From: Hydractinia symbiolongicarpus
Taxonomy: Eukaryota; Cnidaria; Hydrozoa; Anthoathecata; Hydractiniidae
Length of the DNA stretch: 60,000 nucleotides
Reading direction: 5' to 3'
Assembly (NCBI RefSeq): GCF_029227915.1
Contig: NC_079886.1
Location: 15,974,501 to 16,034,500 of the forward strand
Positions 35,701 through 47,569 of this stretch are shown in pieces; position 1 is the stretch's first letter, and the number at the start of each line of letters is the position of its first letter. The notes beneath the pieces were generated by a model. The model saw only the letters and a program-made list of their open reading frames with translations, made no database searches and had not been told where the DNA came from. Position numbers and translations under genes: made by a program.

Positions 35701-38700
35701 TCAGATCCTAATGTTTTAAATTCAAGAAAGGTAAAAATTCATTTCCTTTAGATTAATTAACTATTTCCACAATATTTATGACTTACTTCTATTAACTATG
35801 TTTCTATCTTTATCACTGCGGATAGGATAAAAAGTTGATTTTACATTCAACACCAATCAGTTCTGTGCAAAGTGGAATTACTCAAGATAAAGGCAACATA
35901 TGTATACCGATCAGAAATAACGTCACACAAATAATAGGTATGATTCCATGTTTTGTGCTTTTGTTTTACGTTAAGGACAGAAAGTTTATGTGTTGGAGCA
36001 TTCCAAAAAATAAAAATTGCAAAAGTGTTTCCCACGACACCACAAAATCTCGACTCTCCAAAGTTTTTTTTCTGCCATTTTTACCCTTTCAAATCTTTAA
36101 CCTCTCCCATCTTGAAAAGGTTTTCAAAAGTTTTATGTGTAAATGTCAAATCACAATGAAAGCAACGACAAAAAAAGTTACTGAAAGAAGCAATTGACCG
36201 GTTTATCTTTCTTTTTTTAAAAAAATTTATAAATATCCAAAAACCTAAAAGCGTACCAAAGTTTCTTGTCCTGCATCTTTCTTTAATCGCAAAAATTTCC
36301 AAGCGAAAATGAAATGAGTGATTCTAGCAAATCACAACGACAATAAGCAACAAGCTAAAACAGATGTGTTTGGTTTATTCTGAAAACATCACGTCACCTC
36401 TTGTTATTTTTGCCGGAAAATTTCTTTTAAATTCACTTTTCGGCAAGTACAAGGAAAACATCTACTTTTTACGCAAAAACACGTCCTTTACTCTCTTGCG
36501 CGTGTGCGGCTAAGGTTGGTTGTGAGGATTCACTGTATGACATGAAGTTGGATTTTTTTAAGGCTGTTCTTATAAATGCATGAGTCACCGTAACACAAAT
36601 TATGGTCTTACTTGTTTCCACCATCATTTCCCGCTAAAATCAATTATTAGTTGCAAACCTCTCTTTTTTAGGTGTTCTGAAATTAAGTGAACGAGTAAAC
36701 GGACTACCTTTAACTAGCAACGAAGAAAAACTGTTGGAGGTTGGTTTCTCTCTTGACTCATTTCTTACTTGTTAATTTACTTAAAAAAATCAAAAACAAT
36801 ATTTCATTTTCTAGGCATTTGCAATATTTGCTGGTCTTGGCATCAACAACTGCATCATGTATGATAATATCTTAAAGGGACAAGCACGTCAGAAAGTTGC
36901 TTTGGAGGTATACACAACTTTAACTTTCAAATTAAGAGAAGTTGTGCGTCTAAGAAACGCCTAAATATTGACTTGTTTTTACTTCCCAGGCACTCTCGTA
37001 TCATACAGCGGCTCGACAATCAGATGTGGACAGACTAAAGGTAACATTGCTACATTGATATGTGTTTCTCATCCCTGGATTTAATCATTTCTCTAAGACA
37101 GATTTTAGTGATTTTTTTTTCCTCTTTCCTTTTCTTATTTTGTTTAGTTTTCATTTATTTCGCTGCGCTAAAAAAATATGATAGAATTTTTTGCCAAAGT
37201 TAGAAAAGAAAATTGACGAAATAAGTTTTAAAACAGGCGTAAAAATTAACGTGAGATATTACCAACCGCAGATACGACTAAATGAAATCATTATACTCTA
37301 TAGAAACATTGTCTCCCGTAAGTTTTCGGCGAGAAAAAAGACAGACAACAATAGTCCACATACTTCTTTTGCTTAAATAAACTCCGAAACACAGAGAAAT
37401 ATTTTTATTATACACATTTTAATATTGGCTAAATTTTGTGATCTGGTTGAGGTTGTTTTTATACAAGATTGAAGTTAAGATTTAGACTGTTGTAATGCAA
37501 CTTACGTATTTTGTCAAATAAAATTGGCATTTATATTGGCGTCTAACTGCCACGATTTATTTTTTGACAAATTTGAGGCTAGTGTTGCTTTTAAAAGTGC
37601 ATTAAAAGAGCAGTTTTAAGTTTTAAAAGCAACACTGCCCACATACAAATGTATTGCTAGAAAGTTATTTTTGGAGAAAAATTGGCGCCAGGTCATGTAA
37701 AGAAAAAAACAAATCTTAACACTTCTTGTTATTTTAGTTCTCTGTAATACCATCATGCAGTGCGTTTCACCTGACAAGTTTGACGTTCGACGATTTTTCT
37801 TTACTTGATCATGAAATGTTGACAGCCTCAATACGAATGTTTATGGAGTTTGGTTTTTTGAAGAAATACCAGATCGAATATGAAGTAATTCATTTACTTT
37901 ATTTGATGTCAAAATGAAATATATATTTTTGTATTTCTAAAGGGGTCACGGTTGAGTAAATTTTAGATTTGTTTTCAATGTCTACTCAGATTCATCCAAT
38001 TCTATTGTTTTTATTTTTAAAGACACGAACGAAAGGGAAGATAGAAATGGCAAAATAAAACACTTTTGTTCTGCATCTTTAGTACGCCATGTTTTGTAAT
38101 ATTTCTGCTTATACCGAATGTCAATGCTTATTACATGTTTTTAAATTTCCCCTGCAACAATTCCACTTTACCATTTTATCCTCGTCATCTTATGTCAGCA
38201 CGATCATTTTTTTAGAATTTCGGACTTTTATGTGCCCCGACGAGGGTTTTCGTATTTGTAGGCGGGCTAGGGAATGCCACTAACTCTAAATGCTCTCTTC
38301 CTGTTCTACTCGTATGCAAAGGTCTTGCGACCTGCTGGCTGCAGAGTATTGAGAATTTGACTTTTTTTAAAAAATGACAAAAAAACTGTCTTTGTTTCAA
38401 AATATTTGTACCCGATTTTAGGTGTTATGCAGATTTTTAATTACGGTGAAAAACAATTACAGACGAGTCATCTATCATAACTGGAGACATGCTTTCAATG
38501 TAACACAGTCCATGTTTGCTGTTCTAACGGTAAGATTTTGTACTTTAAGTTGATAACCGTAATCAACAAATTAGTTATCTTGTGTGACTGAACTATGACA
38601 ATATGTAGCATGTTTTGTCTAGGTTTCATCGAAATAAGGTCCTAAAACTCTGACAAAAAAAAGACTTGTGACTTTTTAGAATTCTCATGCCATTTTGTCT

Positions 38701-41700
38701 GTGGCGCGGATGTCTATGTCTTGTTTTTTTGTTGTTGCAGACTGGACAGGTCAGTGAGCAATTAAGCTCAAGTGAATGCTTAGCTTTGCTGGTCGGATGT
38801 TTATGCCATGATTTGGATCATCGAGGTACTAACAATGAATTTCAAATGAAGTAAGTTTAATCGTTTATATCAAATCAAAAGGTGAAAAAGATTTTTGAAG
38901 ATCCTCTAATTTCGTCAAAGCACTTTTGGGTGTGCAGTCCGCAATCCAAGACTTCATCCATTAAATGTGCAGTCTTTGTCAAGGTGTGGTGTTCATTCCA
39001 CACAACTGGATGAAACTCACCTGCTTTAAAAATAATTCAAGATAGGTGCTAACTAACAGAGTTTTAGAAATGTTACAACCACCACCTTCTTGTTATTACA
39101 AACTTAATTTTGTACATAGGACCGACTCACCATTGGCCAAATTGTATGGTACATCTACGATGGAACATCATCACTTTAACAGAGCAATCATGATATTAAA
39201 TAGTGAAGTAAGGCTACTCAATATAATTCTTAGTTTTAGGTTTTGTTTTCACAGCAATCGGTCTTGTTGTTCTACACATTTACTTAGGTTTTACTGACTA
39301 AATGTTAGAAAATATATCACTCAATTGGGCAGTAATAGAATGTCTTATAATTCCAGATAAGACAAGCTTAATGTTCTGTAAAACCTTGTTCACAGCTTTC
39401 TAATTTACTTTTTTGAATAATTGAGAATGCGTCTTACATGCTAATCTGTCTTGTAGCAAACATTTCTTTTGTTTCCTTTAATTAGAATTATTCTAACCTG
39501 TAAAAAGAAAATTAATAATGTTTTTTTTTTCACAGGGAAACAATGTTTTTGGACATTTGCAATCTGAGGAATACCGGAAGATTATGAAACTCATTAAGCA
39601 TGCAATATTAGCAACAGATTTGTCCAACTACATCAGGTAGCAATTTTTTTGTACACAGTTTTTCTTCATGAATTTACGGATTTTTGAGCTTTGATTGTAA
39701 AATTTAACATACTCAGGAGCGTAGCTGGTGTTATTTTAATATGTGTTTCTAAAAATTTCACACGGCAAATAGCTATTGACGATATAACTGCACCCCCTTA
39801 AAATCGTCGGTGAATAATTTGGACCGTTGTTAGTCAGTCCAAATCTTTCGCTTCTTTTGGTCAGACGCTTAATCAATCTATTATAAATTTACAACTAAAA
39901 AGATTTTTGACATGGATTCCCTATTACGTTTGGGCTTTATAGGCATATGGGCATCTCTCTCTTTCAAGTACGAACTCAATAAAGCTGAGAGAATGACAAC
40001 TAGCAACAATTTAGCATAAACCAAAGAAAATAATATAAATGAAACCTCCTTAAAGCGGACACTTAAGGGACAAGAGATCTTTTCCGCTTTAGAGAGATGT
40101 CCTCCCTGGAGAGGTTTTTCGTAACCGTGCGGGACCTGGAAGAAGTGTCTGTTTTAAAGAGCTGTGCGCTTTAGACTGTTCGTTTTGGAGAGGTTTTGTT
40201 ATAAGGGTTTATTAGGAGATCCAAGACAATTTTTTTTTCCGTCTTAAAAAGGTGTCCGCTTTAGGAGGTTCCACTGTAGTATAAATCTTATTAGCTGTAA
40301 TATCATCTTTGCAATGACATTATCAAAATGTTATTAAAGCCAAAAGATAATGTTGTGCTAAAAGTATGATTGAAGAGGTCTAAGGTTTTATATTTTATAT
40401 TGTTTCTTGGACCTAGCTAAATTAATGTTCCTTCATACATCTTTTTTATTAATGATACCAGAAAATGTATCAAAAATTTTCTTTAGTTGCCAATATAAAT
40501 CAAATAATTACGAAACTGATATTTTCAGGCAATGTCTATTATAATGCAATCTAGCGGGTGTTAAGTGCCAAAAATTTTCAAGAAACAAAATGTGCAAAAA
40601 GCTTTAAAGTAAGAAGCAACATGTCGAATGTAACGCGTTCAGTTATTATACACCATAAAATTTTGCTACTAAACATAAAATTGCTCTGTTATAACGTGCA
40701 AATCTAAAACCAACAAGCCATAAACTTTCTTACTAACGCATCCTAATGTATAACAAAATCCATAAAAAAGGTCTTCTTCCATGTTTTACATCTAAGTTTA
40801 CAAACATTTATTTTAGACAACGTCAAACATTCTCCACTGCTATAAAAACCCATTCATTTGATACAAGTAAACCTGAAAACAGAGCGATGTTACGTAGCAT
40901 GCTGATGACTGCTTGTGATTTAAGTGGAATTACAAAACCATGGGATATACAAAAACGGGTAGGTGAATTATAGTGCCATTGAGTTTCGTTTGATGTCAAT
41001 CCGTAATTTACGATAGCTGAAATTTGCCTTGAGCAAGATTAAAACTGTTACCCAATCAAATTAAAGAGAGCGCACTATGGTTTTCTACACAGGAGACAGG
41101 TTGCTGTTTAATTTCATAATAAACAATTTTAATTTTTCAGGTGGTACACCTAGTAACAAGTGAGTTCTTTCATCAAGGGGATATCGAAAGAGACAAACTG
41201 AATGTTGAACCGAAAGTATGTTTATGCTTGTTGTTGCAGAAAATTCTTCCTTCCTGCGGTCAGCATCATTTTCAGCAGTGTATTTTGCTCAGCTTTTTTT
41301 TTTAAAAAAATAAAAGATTTACAATAATTTTATTATTTCCACTGACGTAACAATTTAAATTTTTCAACTTATGTTGCCACTGGCTATTGCCACTGCAACG
41401 TTTGTCTAGCGTCCAGATACTACTATGGCAACGACTTTTGTCAATTCATGCCGTAAGAAAGTAATTTAAAATACATCTATGGTTCAGATTCAGGCTGGGT
41501 ATATATACATATTATTGAAATTTGTTTACTTAAGAAAAACAGGCAAAGCCGAAGCAAATAACAGCAACAAAATTCTAGTGTCAAAAAATGTTAGTTAGGA
41601 AGCATTTAACGAAACTTTCTATTTTTTCGGGTAGTACTGAATAAGCACTGTTTATAGACATCATATTATCAAATTGAATGCGTGTTACGAATGCTTTTTT

Positions 41701-42323
41701 AAAGATGTATTATTCAGATTTTTAAGTTAAGTGTGTTTAATGTCTTTAGCAAATGATGGATCGGAAGTACATTCTGCAGTTACCAAAATTACAAGTACAA
41801 TTTTTTCAGATGATGGGAGTACCAGTGTATCAGGTGGGGATTTCATGTTGTTTGTGTTGCCAAATTTTATCTTCTTAAACAAAAGTATTTGGTCTGGCCT
41901 GCACGGTAAATCGTTAAACGCAACAACCCTAGGGTCAATATGGGCAATTTAGGTAGAATAAACTACGCATTTATCAAATCCAAATATATGTGCTGAGAAT
42001 AGACAAACTATATGCAGCATTAAAATTAAGAAATCTGAAATTTCGCTACGCCCTCGGTTGCGATATTGCAAAGCTTGCGATAATCCTATTTTTTTGTCTT
42101 ACCCTGAAAAGAAGGTGATAGCAGGGGAAATATTATAAATGTTTTTCTTTTTCAGATTTTGTCAGAATTTAATAAAAATTTGGCAGTTTTGGCGGAAGGT
42201 GCAAAGAAAAACAAAGACAAATGGCAAGAACTTAGTGCTCAAATCGAGCAAGGTCACGTGGACCCTGATATTGAACCTGTTTTGCATCCTGTGAAAAATG
42301 AAGATGAGATATTCTACGCATGA
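29773..42323 (+). CDS. Dual-GAF cyclic nucleotide phosphodiesterase, PDE11-like (PDE5/6/11 group)
   Basis: Hydrolyses cGMP and probably cAMP in the cytosol. Twenty exons join in phase to 974 residues: 29773-30804, 32486-32575, 32780-32842, 33249-33338, 34718-34864, 34953-35020, 35643-35730, 35826-35937, 36672-36739, 36815-36907, 36990-37040, 37738-37884, 38422-38529, 38741-38850, 39120-39207, 39536-39636, 40817-40958, 41141-41215, 41750-41833, 42156-42323. The N-terminus has basic phospho-site-like motifs (RRKSEP at about 120, RRGS at about 306). GAF-A spans about 240-425 and GAF-B about 426-620. The catalytic HD domain (about 640-930) keeps YHNWRHAFN (H702, metal H706), CHDLDHRG (H742, D743), EHHHFN, TACDLSG (D853) and the purine-binding QVQF (Q906, clamp F909), so it should be active. 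[18 protein letters not shown] and DDFSL are PDE11-like. The GAF NKxnFx7DE motif is incomplete in GAF-A and lost in GAF-B, so cGMP binding there is uncertain. Confidence 0.95.
30850..31075 (-). mobile_element. tRNA-derived SINE in phosphodiesterase intron 1
   Basis: Read on the minus strand, 31071-31001 begins cggagtag, has taatgtagtggtacc where a Pol III A box would be, then agttcgaatct as a B box, and closes with ctactccg. The 5' and 3' ends therefore pair as a 7-8 bp acceptor stem. The T-stem pairs poorly and the anticodon arm is not convincing, so this is a tRNA-derived SINE head rather than a tRNA gene. A non-tRNA body continues to about 30850; its 3' tail is not resolved. The family is not named. 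Confidence 0.65.
40041..40272. mobile_element. Short inverted-repeat element (MITE) in phosphodiesterase intron 16
   Basis: gaaacctccttaaagcggacac at the left is matched in inverse by gtgtccgctttaggaggttcc at the right. Between them, further copies of cgctttag-like and agaggtttt motifs recur. About 230 bp, non-coding. I cannot define a target-site duplication, and the transposon superfamily is unknown. Confidence 0.7.
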
Positions 42324-44170
42324 CGTTTATAATGGTAGCTTTGAAACAGAGTGTAGTTATGTTGATGCGTGCAAAACATTTGTGTTTAGGTGTTCATCTC
42401 AGCGATTCATAATTAGCCTACAGTTGTAACGTATATGTTTTTAAAGTGCTATAGACAGGCGTTTATTTCAAATCCCTCTTTACTGATTTGTAATAAAATT
42501 TCTAAAAAAAAAATATTAAAAAACACATTTAAATGTTTCCAAGCGATTCTTCTCATTTATCTATACCCGTATTCTATCTGTATGTGCGCAAAAAATAATT
42601 TGTTCTATAAACACTAAATTGCAAATGCGATATATTTTTAGCGACTTTGTTGCGACGGACAAAATCCCATGGATTTTCTATGGGCTTACGACAAATCTTA
42701 TTTATTTTTGATATTTTTCTGTCTTTAAGTTCTCATGTAATTAACGACTAAGTATTTATTATGAAACAAATAGTATTCTATATATGTATGTATCATCTGA
42801 TTAGTTAACAGAAATTGCGGTTAATTATACTCCTTATGTTTTTGTTTTAATGCAAATTTGCTTTTTGGAGAGGGCTATGTAGAGGAAATTAAAATAAATG
42901 GAGTTAATGAGTATGTTTAACAGATGCCTACAGCCAACTGGCACTATCTTATTTACTTAGATCCTCCTAAAACCCTCTAAATTTGGTCAAATGTTTTACA
43001 ATTTTGAAAATTCTCCCAGAATTTTAACTTGCTATTTTTATTTCATCTTTTTTAGGGGTCACAACTAACTATATGATTTGCCACCCCTAAAAATGATAAA
43101 ATGTAAACTTCAATTCTTTTTCGTTTGGTCACCCTGTCAATACAACTACCAAACTACTGAAATACTGATTAAAACGTCGTAAAGATTCTTTGCGTCAAGT
43201 AAGTTAATATTATATATAATTAAATTAATACCAATGGTATAACAGTAAAGATTCATGGTTAAATTATTTGAAAATACTTTACAATGATCCATTTAATTTA
43301 TAGAAAAGATTTAATACGCTGTCTGATATGTCATAACTTAATATAAGCTTATAAAAGCTCATTAAAACCTCGCAATACACGTTTTATATAAAATATGGAT
43401 TTGGATTGCGGTTTTGTCATAGATTCGGTAATAAACGTTATTCGAGTCTAGTTTTTTTGCTGGCGCTTGGCTGACAAGAACACTCTTTAGCAGAGTATAA
43501 AAAATAAGTAGTAGTTATCGCACAATGCCGAGAAAAATATCGGAAATATTTTTTTGAGTTTTTATGTTCACGTTTACATATACGAGAAATAAAAAAAATA
43601 ACTAGTTTATCAAATAAACCGACGCACTTACTTAAAGTAGTAACTACCTAGACTTTGTGCTCACCCCGACTTTGTGCTCAATGGTTGATTGCAATTCAGG
43701 GTTTCTTATGAGGTGGATTTGAATATTAGGGATTAGCTCTGACATTTGTTTGCGTGCCAGCTTTTGTCTGAGAGAAACTGAATTTGATATGCTTGAAGAA
43801 AGCTTAGCTAACCAGAAAGAGAAAACACCTGAAACCACCTTAACCCAATTCAACTTAATTCCGACCCTCCACCAGGGGATAATAACACAACTGAATAACT
43901 AATATTACTGTGGATAATTAATACCGTTAAAAGCCTTCTTGTGGAACTTTTTTATATACATAAATAATGTTAAAATAATAAAATAGAAATTTGTAAATAT
44001 ATTTAAAAACAAATAAAAATATATATGAACAGATAGATCTACCAGCTCAAACTTAGTGTCGATTCTCAAAACTGAGTTACCTAATACACAAAATCTTCTA
44101 ATGTTATTTAACATTTCAGGTTGGTAATTACAGGCAATGTAATCTTGTGGCATAAAAACAGTTGTTTTCA
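42324..44170. other. 3' flank of the phosphodiesterase gene; intergenic
   Basis: Contains the presumed 3' UTR, with an AATAAA at 42492-42497, then AT-rich DNA. I see no convincing gene, repeat or RNA in the remainder. Confidence 0.5.
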
Positions 44171-44723
44171 TCATACTTTTACTTGAGTTGTGACATCATA
44201 TGTAAGTCCTTCAGACATACAAGCTATTTTGTTAACATTGTCCTCAGCACTATGGAAGTATTTTCGACTGTCAATGAACTTTGGATTTGAGATATTCTTA
44301 CTAGTAGCTTTTGTAGAGTTTCCATGCCTTGATGAAATAAATCCTTCGTCAGAACATTCAGCCCACCTGTGTATTATCATATAATATGGCTCTACATCTT
44401 TATTCAATAAACGACGTACAGTTGTTTTTGTTCTGAAAAAGGACTTATTGACATTTATGGGCGGTTCTGCAAGTTTGATCCTGATAAACAAAGTATTATT
44501 TGCACAGCCTCTAGCTAAGTAAACTCCATTATCATCAGAAGAAGCAGAAGCGATTGATATTATTCGGGAATCAAGAATAAACACTTTATCTTCTCTAACA
44601 GCACTTTGTTTATGTTTTAAATCCATGTCTCTGGAAAGTTAAAAAGCACGTTCAAAATAACATCACACTTTTCAACATTTTCTTCCAAGGCATTTTCTCC
44701 ATCAAATGGTGGTGGTATTTCCC
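44171..44723 (-). pseudogene. Unidentified coding remnant beside the integrase element
   Basis: Minus-strand frame 1 starts after an acceptor-like atttttag at about 44724 and reads EIPPPFDGENALEENVEKCD before stopping at about 44617. Frame 2 overlaps it and runs 151 codons from 44626 to 44171 (motifs DNGVYLARGC, EPYYMIIHRWAECSDEG). A single frameshift near 44630, or an intron using the internal ctttccag acceptor, would join them. A 151-codon ORF is long for this AT content, so a real exon or decayed gene is likely. I recognise no domain. It lies just outside the left end of the integrase-type transposon. Confidence 0.4.
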
Positions 44724-44806
44724 TAAAAATGAAAGGAAGATATTTAATAAAGATCTTCAGGATATAAATCCTGCTGAAATCACAATAGCCACCAAACATA
44801 TTTATA

Positions 44807-44940
44807 CGATGGCCCCTATGGCTCACTTCTCTTCCAAATCAAAAAAACTTCTCTTCTATATAACGAAACACTTCTCTTCTGTATTTTGACACTTCTCTTC
44901 AGTGTTTTGACACTTCTCTTCTACACTTAACACTTCTCTG
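44807..44940. repeat. Left terminal array of the integrase element
   Basis: Six copies of (c/a)acttctctt begin at about 44824, 44846, 44869, 44890, 44911 and 44931, spaced 20-23 bp, that is close to two helical turns. The linkers vary. This places every motif on one face of the DNA, as expected for cooperative protein binding. Confidence 0.85.
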
Positions 44941-45016
44941 CATGTGGCTCTTTACAACTTGAATTCTAAAATCTGGTCTGCAATTTTACATCATTGGTCC
45001 GTAATTTTAACCTTTT

Positions 45017-45579
45017 GTGAGGTTTATTACACGGGACCAGTCCGCTCGCCATGTGGCATATTTTTTTTCAACAAGAATAAGGTCTGATGATGGTACTGAA
45101 AACTGTATTTTGGAAGCTGTTGAGATTGCATTAAGATCTCAGCATAATGACGAATATGCTGGCACTGGCAGTTTTATTGTTGGTACACCAACAGCTTAAC
45201 AAAGAATTGAGTCTTTTTGGTCACAACTTTCAAAAGACATTTTTAGATGCTGGTGATGCACTCATTGCTGAATGTGTACGCTACTGCTTTATGGATTTGA
45301 TCAGAAAGAACCTTAATGAATTTGCGATCTGTTGGAATCAACATCTGTTAACACCAAGCAAAGGTGCTACTGCTCCCCCGTGGAAGGCCTGATACATTGT
45401 ACTTTGTTCCAGAATTATATTGTTGCGAGTCTTTTAAAAAAACTTTAGATCTTCATGAGCTAGAAGAATTTAGTGAACTATCTGTACCAGATCACGATAA
45501 TGAGCCTGAATTTATTGAATTTGCGGAAACAGTTCTTCCAATGGAGGGTTTCTCCAAACTTAAAGGTTACCTCCCATGA
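45017..45579 (+). pseudogene. Integrase-core (DDE, rva_4-like) transposase, C-terminal half, frameshifted
   Basis: Three successive frames give collinear pieces of one protein: RSDDGTENCILEAVEIALRS with FIVGTPTAQQRIESFWSQL; then AECVRYCFMDLIRKNLNEFA with WNQHLL; then GRPDTLYFVPELY with an acidic tail ending LKGYLP. This order (D-G-T-E-N, QRIE.FW, C.RFCFM, GRPD.LYF.PE) is the pattern of an integrase-core family widespread in fish and invertebrate genomes. The N-terminal half and the first catalytic Asp are missing, and two frame changes break what remains. It is the only protein inside the element's terminal repeats and is presumably its former transposase. Confidence 0.75.
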
Positions 45580-46489
45580 AAAATCAAGTTGAGCTCATAT
45601 GAAAGAGCTTGAAAGGTTGTCTAGGAATTTAAACATTTTTTTTAAAAATTCTTGATTGGTTCTTTAGAATTTGGACTAAGAAGATTCAATAATTATGCAT
45701 GATGTCTGCAAGGGAGTTAATTTAACATTTTTGAGAAGCCATATAGAGTTAAAAAGTTAAGTTATTTTCTGGCCATTCACTTTGACGGGTTTTGAACATT
45801 CTACATATTTTTTTTATTTAGTTACCATAATTATGCTCAATGCATACTCATGACGTCATAATTTCGCATAATTAGCGCTACTTTTAAGACAAATATCTCG
45901 AGAACGGATAAAGATTTTTCAAAAAATAAAAAGATTTATAGACAACTTTCAAAGATCTTTAATATGAGCTCAACTTTATTTTTAGCGGTAGGGAACCTTT
46001 AAGCCAGATGCAGCTCATGAAGCTATTGATTATTATATTGCCTTGATTTATGCAGTTAAAAGATATATGTAATACAACACCTGTAACAATGTAAAATACT
46101 TGGATTTTAGAAATATATATCTTGTTTTTTCAAAACCACGAGTTCTTTTTCCAACATTGCTGCAAAAAAAATATCTTGGTTTTTGTAAACCAAGAGTTCT
46201 GTTCCTAACAGAAATCGCAATCAATGTTTATTCCCAGATAAAGTAGGGTCAATTGTAAACCGCAAAACGTTCTAGTTTCGCCGAATCGCAATTATAAAAG
46301 TTCAAAGTTAGTGGAAACTAGATAAAAAAAGCAATCTCATATTACGCTTCTGGGACCGTATCAGAATATAGCTTGAAATTTCGCAAAGTTTTTCCCGCGA
46401 AAAATTTAATTTTGCAGAAACGTTAATATGCCCCGTAAGAATTTATGACGAGGGTGCCGATAAGCCGCATACGCCGTAAAAAGTGCGGG

Positions 46490-46830
46490 CGTTTTCGGGC
46501 GAGTTCGGCGTTTTGAAAAAAATATTAGGGGGTCGCCCGAAAAAACCCGCATAGGCCCGAACAATGCCCGAAAAAGAAAAAAAAACAGACACTAATGTGA
46601 TTCGAAAAAACTATAAAAATTAAAATAAACTTACTATGTGGTAGTGAAGTTCTTAAAAGAATTGTTTTTGATGGTTTTTGATAAAGTTTACTTTATAAAT
46701 AACTTATATATAAACTATATTAACTCCTTTCTCTTCAAGCGCCTTCTTCCTAAATATCGTCCGCATGGTTTGTTACAAGGAATTGCGTTTCGGGAATGTT
46801 CCGGGCGATTTCGGGAAAGTGCGGGCGATA
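46490..46830. repeat. GC-rich inverted segments inside the integrase element
   Basis: A cgggcg/cccg-rich block at about 46490-46570 is partly repeated in inverse orientation at about 46785-46830 (tttcggg-attgttc-ggc pattern). The composition contrasts strongly with the AT-rich surroundings. It may be a small nested foldback element; its boundaries are not clear. Confidence 0.4.
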
Positions 46831-46872
46831 AATTCATGACCAGATTTAGTCTGGGAAATTTTCGAGCTTATG

Positions 46873-47228
46873 GAAGAGAAGTGTTTCGCACTTGGAAGAG
46901 AAGTGTTTCGCACTTAGAAGAGAAGTGTTTCGAACGGAAGAGAACTTTGGGTATCAAGATAGAGAAGTTTTTTATACAGAAGAGAAGTGATTTTATACAG
47001 AAGAGAAGTGTTGATACACAGAAGAGAAGTGTTTTGACTAAGAAGAGAAGTGTTTTGATTGAGAAGAAAAGTGAGCCATAGGGGCCATCGCACAAAGTAG
47101 AGAAGTTTTTTATACAGAAGAGGAGTGTTTTTATACAGAAGAGAAGTGTTGTTATACAGAAGAGAAGTGTTTTGACTAAGAAGAGAAGTGTTTTTATTGA
47201 GAAGAGAAGTGAGCCATAGGGGCCATCG
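46873..47228. repeat. Right terminal array of the integrase element, duplicated
   Basis: Copies of gaagagaagtg recur every 20-22 bp from 46873, reach a first complete terminus (gccataggggccatcg) ending at 47090, then a second array ends at 47228 with the same terminus. The segments beginning agagaagtttt at 46961 and 47099 are direct repeats 138 bp apart. Twenty-one-bp spacing equals seven codons, which explains the long repetitive ORFs seen across this array. Confidence 0.85.
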
Positions 47229-47232
47229 TATA

Positions 47233-47569
47233 TTTACTCTATCTTTATTTTTTTGGGCGCACTACTTTGGTAGTGTTTATCCTCCTCATCTTCCAACTCG
47301 GAGATGCTACTGCCACAAAGTTAAAACATATAAAAAGAGAATCAAGATAGCTCAGAAAAAAGTAGTTACTGCTTTTAGTAAGTACGTATAAACCAAGCAA
47401 AATCATTGTAGTAATTGGATATACTCGGCAGATGATTGTTCAATTTCAATCACGGTTTATAAAAGTTTAGCAGCGAAAAAATTTATTGCATGTTATTATG
47501 TGTATCCATAGTATATTTTTTTTTTAATTTATGAAAAATTATGCACGAGATGGTAGTTATTTCAAAAGA
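47233..47569. other. Spacer between two mobile-element remnants
   Basis: No gene or repeat is recognised. Short plus-strand ORFs here look like chance. Confidence 0.4.

Larger units (their letters stand above)
44807..47228. mobile_element. Integrase-core DNA transposon with arrayed terminal repeats
   Basis: The ends are inverted copies: cgatggcccctatggctcac at 44807 and its reverse complement finishing at 47228. TATA lies outside both ends (44803-44806, 47229-47232), consistent with a 4-bp target duplication, although TATA is self-complementary so TA cannot be excluded. Inside each end is an array of the motif cacttctcttc (six copies left, more on the right), spaced about 21 bp. The interior holds a decayed integrase-core protein. 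The right end is doubled: a complete terminus also occurs at 47090. Element length is 2,422 bp. Its 4-bp duplication and integrase-like protein resemble Ginger-type elements, but I cannot assign it firmly. Confidence 0.8.

Noticed and set aside
46638-47095. 147-codon plus-strand ORF and antisense ORF with seven-residue periodic peptide (QKRSVLT-like)
   Set aside because: The 21-bp DNA periodicity of the transposon end makes any frame open and periodic; no independent coding sign.
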